A program made the translations under genes and the position numbers. From Clostridium luticellarii (GTDB lineage Bacteria > Bacillota > Clostridia > Clostridiales > Clostridiaceae): 64,000 bases of DNA. How positions within the stretch are numbered: position 1 is the first letter of the stretch; each line of letters begins with the position of its first letter. Below the pieces are notes generated by a model. The model ran no database searches. It was given only the letters and a program-made list of their open reading frames with translations, and was not told the origin of the DNA. Where the stretch lies: positions 1-64,000 of the forward strand of contig NZ_PVXP01000012.1 of assembly GCF_002995845.1 (NCBI RefSeq), read 5' to 3'. Positions 27,796 through 36,763 of this stretch are shown in pieces.

Positions 27796-30486
27796 GTGAG
27801 GCAAAAAAGATATTCTGATAAAAGATATTCTGATATTACAAGATACACTGCGCTTATAACGATTATGCTGATTATTTTTTTTACCATTGCAGGAAGGCTT
27901 TTCTTTCTGCAGGTGGTAAAAGGTCAGGAGTATAAAGAACAGTCCAACAATAAATCCATACGGGAAATTCCCGATATAGCTCCAAGGGGAAAGATTTTAG
28001 ATGTGAAAGGCAATGTTCTTGCTGCCAGCACTCAGGGATATATGCTGGTGTACAACCAGACGGACGAGAGTGACAAGGTTTTTTTCACTACAATGAGCAA
28101 GGTATTTAAAATATTGGATGAAAGCGGCGAGAGTCAGCAGGATGATTTTGAGCTGAAGATAAATCCATTCAAATTTGAATTTAGAAGTGATGATGAGGAG
28201 ACCAGAAAAGCTCTTGAGATCAAATTCAAGAGGGACAGGGGTCTGAATGAGCCCATAGAAAAGAGTATCAAGAGCAGGAATAAGAATATCTCCGAAGATG
28301 AACTGAAAAGTATGGTCAACAAAGAACTTTTGAAGATATCTCCCGAGGATACCTTCAAGAAACTTGTGAAGCAGTACAAGATAAGCAGTGCCTATTCACT
28401 GGAGCAGCAGAGAAGGTTCATGATTGTGAAGGATACTCTGAAGATGCAGAGCTTTTCCGGATACAAGCCTGCCACGGTGGCCAGCAACATAAGCAAAGAA
28501 ACTGCTTTTAAATTTTTACAGATGTTAAATGATCTTCCGGGAATAGACGTGACCACCCAGCCTCTGAGATCTTATCCAAATGGAGATCTTGGTTCCAATT
28601 TTATAGGATATATATCAAAGATATCTTCCGATTATGAAAAGTATACTGAAAAAGGATATGATGTGAGCAGTGATTATGTAGGCCAGGCAGGAATAGAAGG
28701 TGCACTTGAGGACAGGTTAAAGGGTTCAAAAGGCGGGAAAATAGTAAAACTCAATAAAAATGGAAGGATAATTGAAGAGCTTGGTGAAAGGGAACCTTAT
28801 CCCGGACAGACAGTGCAGCTTACAGTAGACAAGGATGTGCAGAAAGCGGCGGAAACTTCTCTTGATAATACTCTTGCAGGTCTTAGAGCTGATCCGTATA
28901 AGATGAGACGTTCCAATACATCAAATGCTACCAGAGGTGTTGCAGTGGCAGTTGATGTGAATACGGGAGCCATAGTGGCAATGGCCCAGGTACCACGTTA
29001 TGATCCAAATCTGTTTGCTTCACCTGGGAAACTTAGTTCAGAACTGTATAACCAGTATTTCAGTCCGGATCTAGAACAATTTGGAAGGAATTATATTCAG
29101 TCCCGTGGAATCACGGCCAATTATCCTGGTGAAAGTGAGGATGAAGTGCTGAACACCCTTTTTCCCATAGACAAAAGCATAAAAAATAATACCACTATAA
29201 GAAAAGATGTATATGACATATATCCAAAGCCATTTTATAATTATGCCACCCAGTCCCTGATACCTCCCGGCTCTACTTTCAAGCCTATGACGGCCATTGC
29301 AGGACTTGAGACCGGGGTCATAACTCCTGGCTTTACTGTGGATGATGAAGGATATTTCAATCAAGGTGGTAAAATTGTAAAATTTGAGTTAGATGGCAGA
29401 AATGGAGTCGTGAATTTGATAACTGCCATAGGGAAGTCCAGTAACCCCTATTTCATGACAGTGGCTGAAAAACTCAGAAATGCCTTTGGAGATGATATTC
29501 TGGCCAAGTATGCCTGGAAATTTGGACTTGGGATATCTCCAGACAGCAAGTCAAAAGCTGCCACTGGAATAGAGATACCGGAAAAGTTCGGACAAGTATA
29601 TAATACCGTGTCCAATAAAAATACTTATTCAAATATCTATCTTTTGAAAACTATGGAAGTGCTTAAAGGCGGGCAGGATGATTATGGACACAAAGTAGTT
29701 ACTCTGGATCTATATGACAACAGCAGTGATTCGGCTGAAGTTAAAAATATTAAAAATAACATCAAAACTTTGATAAAGAATTCTATAAAGGAAGGTAAAA
29801 GTGCTTTTGACAAGTCAAAGTACAATGAGTTGTTTTCGGAGCTTGTGAAAGCAGATCCGAACAATAAGAAGGACATAAGTGACAGCCAGATGGATAACCT
29901 GCTGAATGTGGTGTACAGTATAACTATATCGGATGCCAATGCCCAGCTGAAGGTACCGGCAAACATAGAAAATGCTGCCATAGGTCAGGGGCTTAACCAG
30001 TTTACCCCTCTTCAGATAGCAAGTTATGCTGCCACTATTGCCAACGGCGGAACCAGATATAAACTCCATCTGGTGGATCAATATCTGAATGCAGAGGATA
30101 AAGTCATTGAAAAGGTGAAGCCTGAAGTAATAGAAAAAACAGGTGTTAAAGCTGAAACCATAGCAGCAGTCAAACAGGGAATGAATGCCGTTAATGAAAG
30201 TGGTACGGCTGCCCAGGTATTTAGCGGATTTCCCATAACTACCGCAGGTAAAACAGGTACCGCCCAGAGTCTTGGCAACCAGGAGCAGGTAGGCAGGACC
30301 GACTATGCTGAATATATTGGGTTTGCTCCTCTTGACAAACCACAGATAGCCGTATGTGTAGTGCTGTTTGACGGTGGTCAGGGAGGAGTGGGAGCAGCCT
30401 CTGTAGCCAGAGATATTTATTCTGCATATTTTACCTCCAATGGAACTATAAGTGCTTCTACCAGTACGGGACAAAACAATCAATAA
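27796..30486 (+). CDS. mrdA: Penicillin-binding protein 2 (elongation transpeptidase)
   Basis: This 896-residue class B PBP cross-links peptidoglycan in the rod elongasome with RodA. It has an N-terminal helix (about 15-37), a dimerisation domain, and a transpeptidase domain with SxxK (GSTFKP, Ser about 492), SxN (GKSSNPY) and KTG (AGKTGTAQS, about 818). It is about 200 residues longer than E. coli PBP2; extra sequence lies both in the N-terminal domain (about 110-215) and between SxN and KTG (about 630-710). The GTG start follows GGTGGAGGTGG. Confidence 0.93.
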   Translation: MRQKRYSDKRYSDITRYTALITIMLIIFFTIAGRLFFLQVVKGQEYKEQSNNKSIREIPDIAPRGKILDVKGNVLAASTQGYMLVYNQTDESDKVFFTTMSKVFKILDESGESQQDDFELKINPFKFEFRSDDEETRKALEIKFKRDRGLNEPIEKSIKSRNKNISEDELKSMVNKELLKISPEDTFKKLVKQYKISSAYSLEQQRRFMIVKDTLKMQSFSGYKPATVASNISKETAFKFLQMLNDLPGIDVTTQPLRSYPNGDLGSNFIGYISKISSDYEKYTEKGYDVSSDYVGQAGIEGALEDRLKGSKGGKIVKLNKNGRIIEELGEREPYPGQTVQLTVDKDVQKAAETSLDNTLAGLRADPYKMRRSNTSNATRGVAVAVDVNTGAIVAMAQVPRYDPNLFASPGKLSSELYNQYFSPDLEQFGRNYIQSRGITANYPGESEDEVLNTLFPIDKSIKNNTTIRKDVYDIYPKPFYNYATQSLIPPGSTFKPMTAIAGLETGVITPGFTVDDEGYFNQGGKIVKFELDGRNGVVNLITAIGKSSNPYFMTVAEKLRNAFGDDILAKYAWKFGLGISPDSKSKAATGIEIPEKFGQVYNTVSNKNTYSNIYLLKTMEVLKGGQDDYGHKVVTLDLYDNSSDSAEVKNIKNNIKTLIKNSIKEGKSAFDKSKYNELFSELVKADPNNKKDISDSQMDNLLNVVYSITISDANAQLKVPANIENAAIGQGLNQFTPLQIASYAATIANGGTRYKLHLVDQYLNAEDKVIEKVKPEVIEKTGVKAETIAAVKQGMNAVNESGTAAQVFSGFPITTAGKTGTAQSLGNQEQVGRTDYAEYIGFAPLDKPQIAVCVVLFDGGQGGVGAASVARDIYSAYFTSNGTISASTSTGQNNQ

Positions 30487-30490
30487 GCGG

Positions 30491-30528
30491 AAAATTTGCG
30501 AATAGAATATTCTATTCGCAAATTTTAT
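30491..30528 (+). terminator. Palindromic terminator after pbp2
   Basis: AAAATTTGCGAATAGAA and its complement TTCTATTCGCAAATTTT form a long stem with a tiny loop, ending in TTTT. It may act in either direction. Confidence 0.75.
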
Positions 30529-30639
30529 GTGGACAATAATCTCATATCAAGTTATATTTAAAAATAAAGATAAAAATCTAGAAGGATTTATAGAAAAAGT
30601 ATTGAATATTATTTTAGAGGTGACTTATGGAGGCTGGAT

Positions 30640-31272
30640 ATGATAGATAATAATATAGTGGTTAAGGGTAACAGGGATGGAATAAATATAATTATAAATA
30701 TGAATAAATTCAAGGATTTTGAAGAGATGCTGGAATTTTTAGTTAAAAGGCTTTCAGCTGGCAGAATGTTTTATAAAGGATGTACTATAAGAATAACTAC
30801 AGAATTGAAATACATAAATCAAAAACAATTTGCCAGGTTAAAGGATGTATTGTTTGAAAAATTTTTGGTAAAAGACTGTATATTTGAAGACAGCAACGAA
30901 AAACCCAATAAAGTATTTTCCGGGATTTATGAAGGAAGAACTAAATTTTTAAGAAGAACAGTGAGAAGTGGACAAGTTATAAACTATTCTGGAAATATAG
31001 TCGTAATTGGAGATGTAAATGCTGGTTCTGAAATATATGCAGGTGGTAACATAATAGTATTTGGATCACTTAGAGGATATGCCCATGCCGGATTTAGCGG
31101 TAATTCCAAGGCTATAGTGGCATCTATCTGCCTTCAGCCGGAAATGCTTCAGATTTCTGATATAGTTGCCAGATCACCTGAGGATAATATCAAGCCTGAA
31201 TATCCAGAAGTGGCCAGGATAAAGGGTGATATGATAGTAGTTGAACCCTATCTGCCCAATAAATATGTTTGA
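30640..31272 (+). CDS. minC: Septum-site inhibitor MinC
   Basis: This 210-residue inhibitor blocks FtsZ assembly away from midcell. The C-terminal beta-helix domain (about 100-190) has the characteristic [19 protein letters not shown] and [17 protein letters not shown]. The ATG is spaced from TATGGAGG. In this genome it is separated from minD by a Mn2+ riboswitch and transporter gene. Confidence 0.95.
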   Translation: MIDNNIVVKGNRDGINIIINMNKFKDFEEMLEFLVKRLSAGRMFYKGCTIRITTELKYINQKQFARLKDVLFEKFLVKDCIFEDSNEKPNKVFSGIYEGRTKFLRRTVRSGQVINYSGNIVVIGDVNAGSEIYAGGNIIVFGSLRGYAHAGFSGNSKAIVASICLQPEMLQISDIVARSPEDNIKPEYPEVARIKGDMIVVEPYLPNKYV

Positions 31273-31392
31273 ATTTAACGTTGTTGATTTTTTCTGTTAT
31301 AGTCATAAAATAAAGGTGTACTATTTTAAAAGTTTATTTTCTGGGCACATGCCTTTTAGAAATGATCAAATTATTAAGTCATTATACCCCAT

Positions 31393-31428
31393 AAGAGCCC
31401 CTATTTGTTCAGGAGCTCTTTCCCTTTT
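31393..31428 (+). terminator. Terminator between minC and the Mn2+ riboswitch
   Basis: AAGAGCCCCT pairs with AGGAGCTCTT across the loop ATTTGTTC and is followed by TCCCTTTT. The rest of 31273-31473 holds no convincing gene. Confidence 0.6.
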
Positions 31429-31473
31429 GCCGTCGAAAATAATGAGTTCCTACATTATAGAAAAAATTTAATT

Positions 31474-31503
31474 TTGATATTGCTTGTGTATAAACTTTAT
31501 GAT
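31474..31503 (+). promoter_or_regulatory. Promoter of the riboswitch-exporter transcript
   Basis: TTGATA (31474-31479) and TATGAT (31498-31503) are separated by 18 bases, giving a start near 31510, just ahead of the riboswitch. Confidence 0.5.
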
Positions 31504-31526
31504 AAGATTATTAGAAATGAAAATTT

Positions 31527-31668
31527 TAAGGCTAAGAGGGAGTAGCTGCCTATATTTGGTGATAAAGTCAACATACTGATCTTTTGATCTGGCTTTGTCA
31601 TGGCTGATTCTAGTCAAGCGAGACTTTTAACACAATGATTCTATCGTTGTGTCAAAAGTCTTTTTTAT
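31527..31668 (+). ncRNA. yybP-ykoY Mn2+ riboswitch with terminator
   Basis: The conserved parts of this class are visible: GAGGGAGTAGC at the 5' side, TCAACATACTG, the second-arm segment GGCTTTGTCATGGCTG and the closing CAAGCGAGAC. A terminator (GACTTTT AACACAA ... TTGTGT CAAAAGTC, then TTTTTT) at 31621-31668 would be prevented when Mn2+ binds. It controls the UPF0016 exporter that follows. Confidence 0.88.
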
Positions 31669-31689
31669 GTTAAAAAGGAGGTTTATTAA

Positions 31690-32430
31690 ATGGCGTTAAT
31701 TATTAAAACATTATTACTTGTAGTTGTGGCAGAAATGGGTGATAAAACCCAATTGCTTGCTATGGCTATGGCTGGTAAGTACAAAATAAAGCAGGTGTTG
31801 CTGGGGGTATTTGCTGCTACAATTTTTAACCATGCTCTTGCAGTGGCAGTAGGAAGCTATTTGAATTCCATTATACCGATGGGTATAGTAAAAGTTGTAG
31901 CTGGAGTGCTATTCTTGATTTTTGGACTTTGGACATTAAGAGGAGATAAAATTGATGATGAATGTGAAAAAAAGAACAGATTTGGACCGGTTGCCACAGT
32001 GGCATTGGCTTTTTTCTTAGCGGAAATGGGTGATAAAACTCAACTTATGACCATAACGATATCTGCACAAAATGCTCATCCAATATTTATATTGATGGGA
32101 AGTACGGCCGGTATGTTAATTGCGGATGGCATAGGTATCTTAGGTGGTGCGTGGATGTGCAGAAATATACCCGAAATATACATAAAATGGATAGCTGGAA
32201 CTGTATTTATATTCTTTGGCTCAGTTTCTATCTACAATTATACTTCTTCCTTGTCATTTATATATATGATTCTGTATTTTTTGGTTCTCGGAGTGCTGAT
32301 ATACTTATTTGGAATTAAGTTTTCGTATAATAATCGAGCCTGTAGTAGGATTTTATCCCATGAAAACAATAAAGAGCATAAATTACAAAATATGGGCAAT
32401 GCCTTGCCAAGCAGACAGATAAAAAAATAA
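31690..32430 (+). CDS. UPF0016/GDT1-family Mn2+ exporter (MneA-like)
   Basis: This 246-residue membrane protein has two repeats each carrying the family motif E-x-G-D-K-[TS]: EMGDKTQLLAMAM near residue 16 and EMGDKTQLMTITI near 115. UPF0016 proteins export Mn2+ (or exchange cations) and are often under this riboswitch. The tail after about residue 215 is hydrophilic. AAGGAGG precedes the ATG. Confidence 0.9.
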   Translation: MALIIKTLLLVVVAEMGDKTQLLAMAMAGKYKIKQVLLGVFAATIFNHALAVAVGSYLNSIIPMGIVKVVAGVLFLIFGLWTLRGDKIDDECEKKNRFGPVATVALAFFLAEMGDKTQLMTITISAQNAHPIFILMGSTAGMLIADGIGILGGAWMCRNIPEIYIKWIAGTVFIFFGSVSIYNYTSSLSFIYMILYFLVLGVLIYLFGIKFSYNNRACSRILSHENNKEHKLQNMGNALPSRQIKK

Positions 32431-32581
32431 AACATGGCTTCTCAAATTTAAGTTGATATTTTAAAGTTCGATAATATTATAGATTATTTACGCCATGTCT
32501 AGTATAATAATTTATAGATGGTTTTTTATTATTTGGCTGTTTACAAAAGGGTATTTTGTTTATATAAAGGGAGGCAGTGTA

Positions 32582-33379
32582 ATGGGAGAAGCAATTGTAG
32601 TGACATCAGGCAAGGGAGGAGTAGGAAAAACCACTACTACCGCCAATATAGGCACCGGGCTTGCTATTTTGGGGAAAGATGTTGTGGTGGTAGATGGAGA
32701 TACAGGACTTAGAAATTTGGATGTACTCATGGGCCTTGAAAATAGGATTGTGTTTACCCTGCTGGATGTAGTGGAAAATAAATGTAAGTTGAAACAGGCT
32801 CTTATAAAGGATAAAAGATTTACAAATTTGTATCTGCTGCCTACTGCACAGACCAGAGATAAGGAAGATGTAAGTCCTGAGCAGATGATGGATTTGATCT
32901 ATGAATTAAAAAAGGAACATGATTATGTACTGATAGATTGTCCCGCAGGAATTGAACACGGTTTTGAAAATGCTATAATAGGTGCGGACAGAGCGCTTGT
33001 TGTGGTAAATCCGGAGGTGACTTCTGTCAGGGATTCAGATAGAGTTATAGGAAAACTTGATGCTAAGGGGTTGGAAAATCATCAGCTTATAGTCAATAGA
33101 TTGAACTATAGGATGACCCAAAGTGGAGAGATGCTGGATGTAGATGACATATTGGATAGTCTGGCCATAGAACTTATAGGAGTGGTACCGGATGATAAAA
33201 ATATAACAATTTCTACCAACAAAGGAGAACCCATAGTGCTCAACAGCAAAGCTGCATCGGGACAAGCTTTTAGAAATATAGCTAGAAGAATTACGGGAGA
33301 GAAGGTACCTATAATGGATTTAAGTAATGAGCAAGAAGGTATTTTCTCATCTTTAAAAAAATTATTCGGCATTAAATAA
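32582..33379 (+). CDS. minD: Septum-site ATPase MinD
   Basis: This 265-residue membrane-cycling ATPase recruits MinC. The deviant Walker A is SGKGGVGKTTTT (about 9-20), with DGDTGLRNLDVLMGLENR and a C-terminal amphipathic membrane helix (GIFSSLKKLFGIK). The ATG at 32582 follows GGGAGGCAG; codons further upstream (from 32495) read as hydrophobic non-family sequence and are excluded. Confidence 0.96.
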   Translation: MGEAIVVTSGKGGVGKTTTTANIGTGLAILGKDVVVVDGDTGLRNLDVLMGLENRIVFTLLDVVENKCKLKQALIKDKRFTNLYLLPTAQTRDKEDVSPEQMMDLIYELKKEHDYVLIDCPAGIEHGFENAIIGADRALVVVNPEVTSVRDSDRVIGKLDAKGLENHQLIVNRLNYRMTQSGEMLDVDDILDSLAIELIGVVPDDKNITISTNKGEPIVLNSKAASGQAFRNIARRITGEKVPIMDLSNEQEGIFSSLKKLFGIK

Positions 33380-33391
33380 GGGGGTAGGAGA

Positions 33392-33658
33392 ATGGATTTT
33401 TTTAAGATATTCTCTAGATCATCTTCTAAGAATGTAGCTAAAGAGAGATTAAAGCTGATACTTATACACGATAGATGCAATATGTCTGAGGATTTACTTG
33501 AAAATATAAAAGAAGATATACTTAAGGTTCTCTCAAAGTATATGGAAATAGATTGTTCAGAAATAGATGTGAAGATGACAACACCGGAGGAAATAAAAGG
33601 GAATTCGGCTGCTCTTGTGGCCAGTATACCCATAAAAAAAGTTAAGAATAATAGGTAA
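33392..33658 (+). CDS. minE: MinE topological specificity factor
   Basis: This 88-residue protein stimulates MinD ATPase and sets midcell placement. The anti-MinCD helix region VAKERLKLILIHDRCNMSE (about 15-33) is typical. It lies 12 bases after minD. Presence of MinE rather than DivIVA-only positioning fits clostridia. Confidence 0.94.
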   Translation: MDFFKIFSRSSSKNVAKERLKLILIHDRCNMSEDLLENIKEDILKVLSKYMEIDCSEIDVKMTTPEEIKGNSAALVASIPIKKVKNNR

Positions 33659-33690
33659 ACTATTGATAATTTATATATAGTTTTTTTATT

Positions 33691-33705
33691 TCCCTGTGGT
33701 ATAAT
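33691..33705 (+). promoter_or_regulatory. Extended -10 promoter before rodA
   Basis: TGG-TATAAT (-10 at 33700-33705) lies 30 bases before the rodA start; no good -35 is visible at 17 bases. It would allow rodA-mgsA to be transcribed apart from minDE. Confidence 0.45.
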
Positions 33706-33735
33706 CATTATAGTTATATTGGAGGGATATATAGA

Positions 33736-34857
33736 ATGCTTGAAAAACTTACTATAAGTAGAAAACTTTTAAAAGAACTTGATTTTCCTATAATTGTTAC
33801 TACCATACTTATATGTATATTTGGCAGTTTGAATATATACAGTGCATCTCATATGAGTTCCGGCTATTATTATTTGAAAGCACAGCTCATTTGGATAGTT
33901 ATAGGGATTGCTTTAATATATTTCATTCTTTTAATAGATTATTCTGTTATAAAAGACTATGCTGTTATAATCTATGGGTTTGGAGTATTCCTGCTCATTT
34001 TAAATTGTATTCCTGCTTTTCAGTACACGGTAAATGGAGCATCTTCATGGATTAAAATTGGAGGTATTTCCATGCAGCCTTCTGAATTTGCCAAAGTTGG
34101 AATTATAGTGATGCTGGCAAAACAGCTGGAAGATATGGAAGGAAACATTAACAGTGTAAAGAATATCGCAAAACTTACGATGTATGCTCTCATTCCCATG
34201 GCATTGATTGTAAAACAACCTGATATGGGAATGACCATGGTATGTTTTTTTGCTGTGTTGGGAATATATTTTATATCAGGCTTGAATTTCAAGGTGATAC
34301 TTGGAGGTATATTGGGAGTTACCATACTGGGAACAATTGCATGGAATTCTTCACTCATAGCAGATTATCAAAAGATGAGAATCGTATCCTTGTTCAATCC
34401 TGAAAAATATGAAGCATCTTATTCACTGCAGGTCACTCAGTCAAAAATAGGGATTGGTTCGGGAGGAATTTTGGGCAAAGGTTTTTTAAAAGGCACTCAG
34501 ATTTCAGGAGGTTATGTTCCGGAATCCCATACTGATTTTATATTTTCTGTAGTGGGAGAGGAATGGGGACTTATAGGATGTTTGGTTTTAATATTATTTT
34601 ATGTGATTATAATGTATAGATCTATAAAAATAGCCAGAGAGTCTAAAGATATTTTTGGGACAATGGTATGTGTAGGCATAATATCTACCATGTTATTTTC
34701 TGTTTTCCAGAATATAGGTATGACGGTGGGACTATTGCCTATAACAGGTATTACACTTCCCTTTATGAGCTATGGAGGAAGTTCTATGCTCTCGGCTTTT
34801 ATAGAACTTTCCTTGATTCTAAATATAGGCATGAGGAGGAAAAAGATTAATTTCTAG
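33736..34857 (+). CDS. rodA: Rod-shape glycosyltransferase RodA (SEDS family)
   Basis: This 373-residue protein has about ten transmembrane helices. The SEDS family blocks [20 protein letters not shown] (about 102-121) and GISTMLF ... [15 protein letters not shown] near the end are present. It polymerises glycan strands with PBP2, whose gene lies upstream. SpoVE and FtsW are paralogues, but context with mre/min favours RodA. Confidence 0.93.
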   Translation: MLEKLTISRKLLKELDFPIIVTTILICIFGSLNIYSASHMSSGYYYLKAQLIWIVIGIALIYFILLIDYSVIKDYAVIIYGFGVFLLILNCIPAFQYTVNGASSWIKIGGISMQPSEFAKVGIIVMLAKQLEDMEGNINSVKNIAKLTMYALIPMALIVKQPDMGMTMVCFFAVLGIYFISGLNFKVILGGILGVTILGTIAWNSSLIADYQKMRIVSLFNPEKYEASYSLQVTQSKIGIGSGGILGKGFLKGTQISGGYVPESHTDFIFSVVGEEWGLIGCLVLILFYVIIMYRSIKIARESKDIFGTMVCVGIISTMLFSVFQNIGMTVGLLPITGITLPFMSYGGSSMLSAFIELSLILNIGMRRKKINF

Positions 34858-34871
34858 GGGGATATACTATA

Positions 34872-35249
34872 ATGAGAATCGCTTTTATAGCACATGACAA
34901 AAAAAAAGATGATATTGTGGATTTTGTAAAGAGATATAAAAATGTATTTAAAAATCATGAAATATTTGCTACAGGAACCACAGGAAAATTGATAAGTGAT
35001 GCCACGGGGATAAAAATACATAGATTTCTCTCAGGTCCTATGGGAGGAGATCAGCAGATAGGTGCAAGGGTGGCACAGGGGGATATGGATATAGTTATAT
35101 TTTTAAGGGATCCATTGACAGCCCAGCCACATGAACCTGATATTTCCGCGTTGCTCAGGATTTGTGATGTACACTGTGTACCTCTTGCTACTAATCTGGG
35201 AACTGCAGAAATATTTGTAAAGGCTTTGCGAAATTACAGTGAAGGTTAA
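34872..35249 (+). CDS. mgsA: Methylglyoxal synthase
   Basis: This 125-residue enzyme converts dihydroxyacetone phosphate to methylglyoxal. The phosphate/catalytic motifs [27 protein letters not shown] and the His of PHEPDI are conserved. Methylglyoxal reduction is one route to 1,2-propanediol, the substrate of the pdu operon in this window (inferred link). It lies 14 bases after rodA. Confidence 0.95.
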   Translation: MRIAFIAHDKKKDDIVDFVKRYKNVFKNHEIFATGTTGKLISDATGIKIHRFLSGPMGGDQQIGARVAQGDMDIVIFLRDPLTAQPHEPDISALLRICDVHCVPLATNLGTAEIFVKALRNYSEG

Positions 35250-35254
35250 TTTAT

Positions 35255-35306
35255 AGGGACTTAATATTGAAATACCTATATTTCAATATTAAGTCCCTTA
35301 TTTTTA
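35255..35306 (+). terminator. Strong terminator after mgsA
   Basis: Twenty bases starting AGGGACTTAATATTG pair perfectly with their complement across a 4-base loop, followed by TTATTTTTATG. Confidence 0.85.
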
Positions 35307-35383
35307 TGTGAAAAGTCACCAAGTCATAAATACAGTTATTTTTAAATATATATTAATATGTGTGTTATGAAGGAGGTTTCAAG

Positions 35384-35743
35384 GTGGGAAATTATGATTC
35401 AGAATATGAAAAATACTATAATTCCCTGAAGCGGAAAGTGAGATATTCACCTTACTACAATAGAGCTGGCAGCGGTGATCGTTATGCTAAAAAGGCTAAT
35501 TATTTGAGCAGAAGAATTATAAGAGATTTAGCTGGAGCATTGATTTTATTTGTGTTTATTGCAGGCTGTAAAGTGATTCCGACTACTACAAGCAAAAATG
35601 TATATAGTTATTCTAAAAAGATTGTCGGCCAGAATTATGATTATAATAAATTGAAAATCCAGTTGAAGAATATAGATGTAAATTATATTGGAGATAGGGT
35701 CAAAAATGTAATTGAACAACTGAGAGTAGATGGAAAAGATTAA
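35384..35743 (+). CDS. Small membrane protein upstream of SpoIVFB-like protease
   Basis: The protein has 119 residues: a charged Tyr/Arg/Lys-rich cytoplasmic part (about 1-45), one transmembrane segment (about 48-66) and a 50-residue outside tail. The GTG at 35384 is preferred because AAGGAGG lies 7 bases before it. Its place directly before the M50 protease (18 bases) is where spoIVFA sits in Bacillus, so it could be a reduced partner or inhibitor, but no LytM domain is present. The function is unknown. Confidence 0.65.
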   Translation: MGNYDSEYEKYYNSLKRKVRYSPYYNRAGSGDRYAKKANYLSRRIIRDLAGALILFVFIAGCKVIPTTTSKNVYSYSKKIVGQNYDYNKLKIQLKNIDVNYIGDRVKNVIEQLRVDGKD

Positions 35744-35761
35744 GTTTTAAGAGGTATTTTT

Positions 35762-36610
35762 GTGATTAGAATGAGTAAATATTTTATTCCCTATGTAATA
35801 TTTTTAATTATTATAGGTTACAAGGGACAGCTTATTTGTACATTTGTAGTAGTCTTTTTTCATGAAGTGGTTCATTATTTTACTGCCAGACATTATAAAT
35901 TCTCTGGATTTGATATAGAATTTATAGCAGTTGGAGCTGCTGTAAGGCTGAAGGATATAGACGAAGCATTTCCAAAAGAGGATTTGATAATTTCATTTTC
36001 GGGACCGGCTGTTAATTTAATTTTAAGTGTATTTTTTTATTGTATATATGAAATTTGGAGCCTGGGCCTCTGGAATATGCTTTTTTCTGTAAATCTGGCT
36101 ATAGGATTATTCAATTTGATTCCAGCATTTCCCCTGGACGGTGGAAGAATTTTGAGAAGTATGCTGAACTTAAAAATGACTTATAAAAAAGCAAATAAAA
36201 TAATGATGATTTCCAGTATATTTATAGGAATAGCACTTATGCTTTTCTATATATTTTTGTTTCTTCATGGAAACAGTAATTTTAATGTGGGAATAATAGG
36301 AATATTGATAGTTGTATCATCTTTAAAAGAAAATGAAAGGGTATCATATATAATCATGGGAGATATTATAAAGAAAAAATACAAATTTATAAAAAGGGGG
36401 TATATTGAAAACAGGAATGTTTCAATATATTATAAGCAGGATCTGCTTATGGCTATGGGACTGTTTGACAAGAGCAAATACAACATATTTATGGTTTTGG
36501 ATGAAGAGATGAAAATAATTGATGTAATCTATGAGGAAGAGATAATAAATGCATTGAAATTATACGGAAATATAACCATAGAGAAATTTATCAAAATAAA
36601 TGATTCTTAG
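35762..36610 (+). CDS. Site-2 (M50) intramembrane metalloprotease, SpoIVFB-like
   Basis: This 282-residue membrane protease has the zinc motif HEVVH (about 38-42, HExxH) and the second site LIPAFPLDGGRILRS (NPDG-type, about 118-133). In Bacillus SpoIVFB cleaves pro-sigma K in the mother cell. A soluble C-terminal part (about 190-282) may be a CBS-like regulator. Translation starts at GTG behind AAGAGG. It supports a spore-former; the substrate is inferred. Confidence 0.85.
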   Translation: MIRMSKYFIPYVIFLIIIGYKGQLICTFVVVFFHEVVHYFTARHYKFSGFDIEFIAVGAAVRLKDIDEAFPKEDLIISFSGPAVNLILSVFFYCIYEIWSLGLWNMLFSVNLAIGLFNLIPAFPLDGGRILRSMLNLKMTYKKANKIMMISSIFIGIALMLFYIFLFLHGNSNFNVGIIGILIVVSSLKENERVSYIIMGDIIKKKYKFIKRGYIENRNVSIYYKQDLLMAMGLFDKSKYNIFMVLDEEMKIIDVIYEEEIINALKLYGNITIEKFIKINDS

Positions 36611-36622
36611 GTTCAGATTTTG

Positions 36623-36660
36623 GAAGATTTTCGGCTGCTGCTGAAAATCTTCTTTAATTT
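36623..36660 (+). repeat. Hairpin related to the pdu terminator; probable terminator
   Basis: GAAGATTTTCGGC-tgct-GCTGAAAATCTTC is followed by TTTAATTTT. The core GAAGATTTTCGG and a GTTCAGAT box upstream also occur, on the opposite strand, in the hairpin at 15642-15730. Confidence 0.6.
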
Positions 36661-36763
36661 TGCATTGTCAACTGTCAATTGTAAATTGTTCACTGCCTTA
36701 GGGTTTTAAATTGTGTATGCTTATGCTAAAATATAGTGACAATACCTAAGAGGAGGATTTTTG

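Noticed and set aside
31241-31471. Small plus-strand gene of 76 codons after minC
   Set aside because: It starts inside minC, has no ribosome site, low-complexity composition, and runs over the terminator hairpin.
32545-32570. Promoter TTTACA-17-TATAAA directly before minD
   Set aside because: Transcription would begin within the minD ribosome site, leaving no usable leader.
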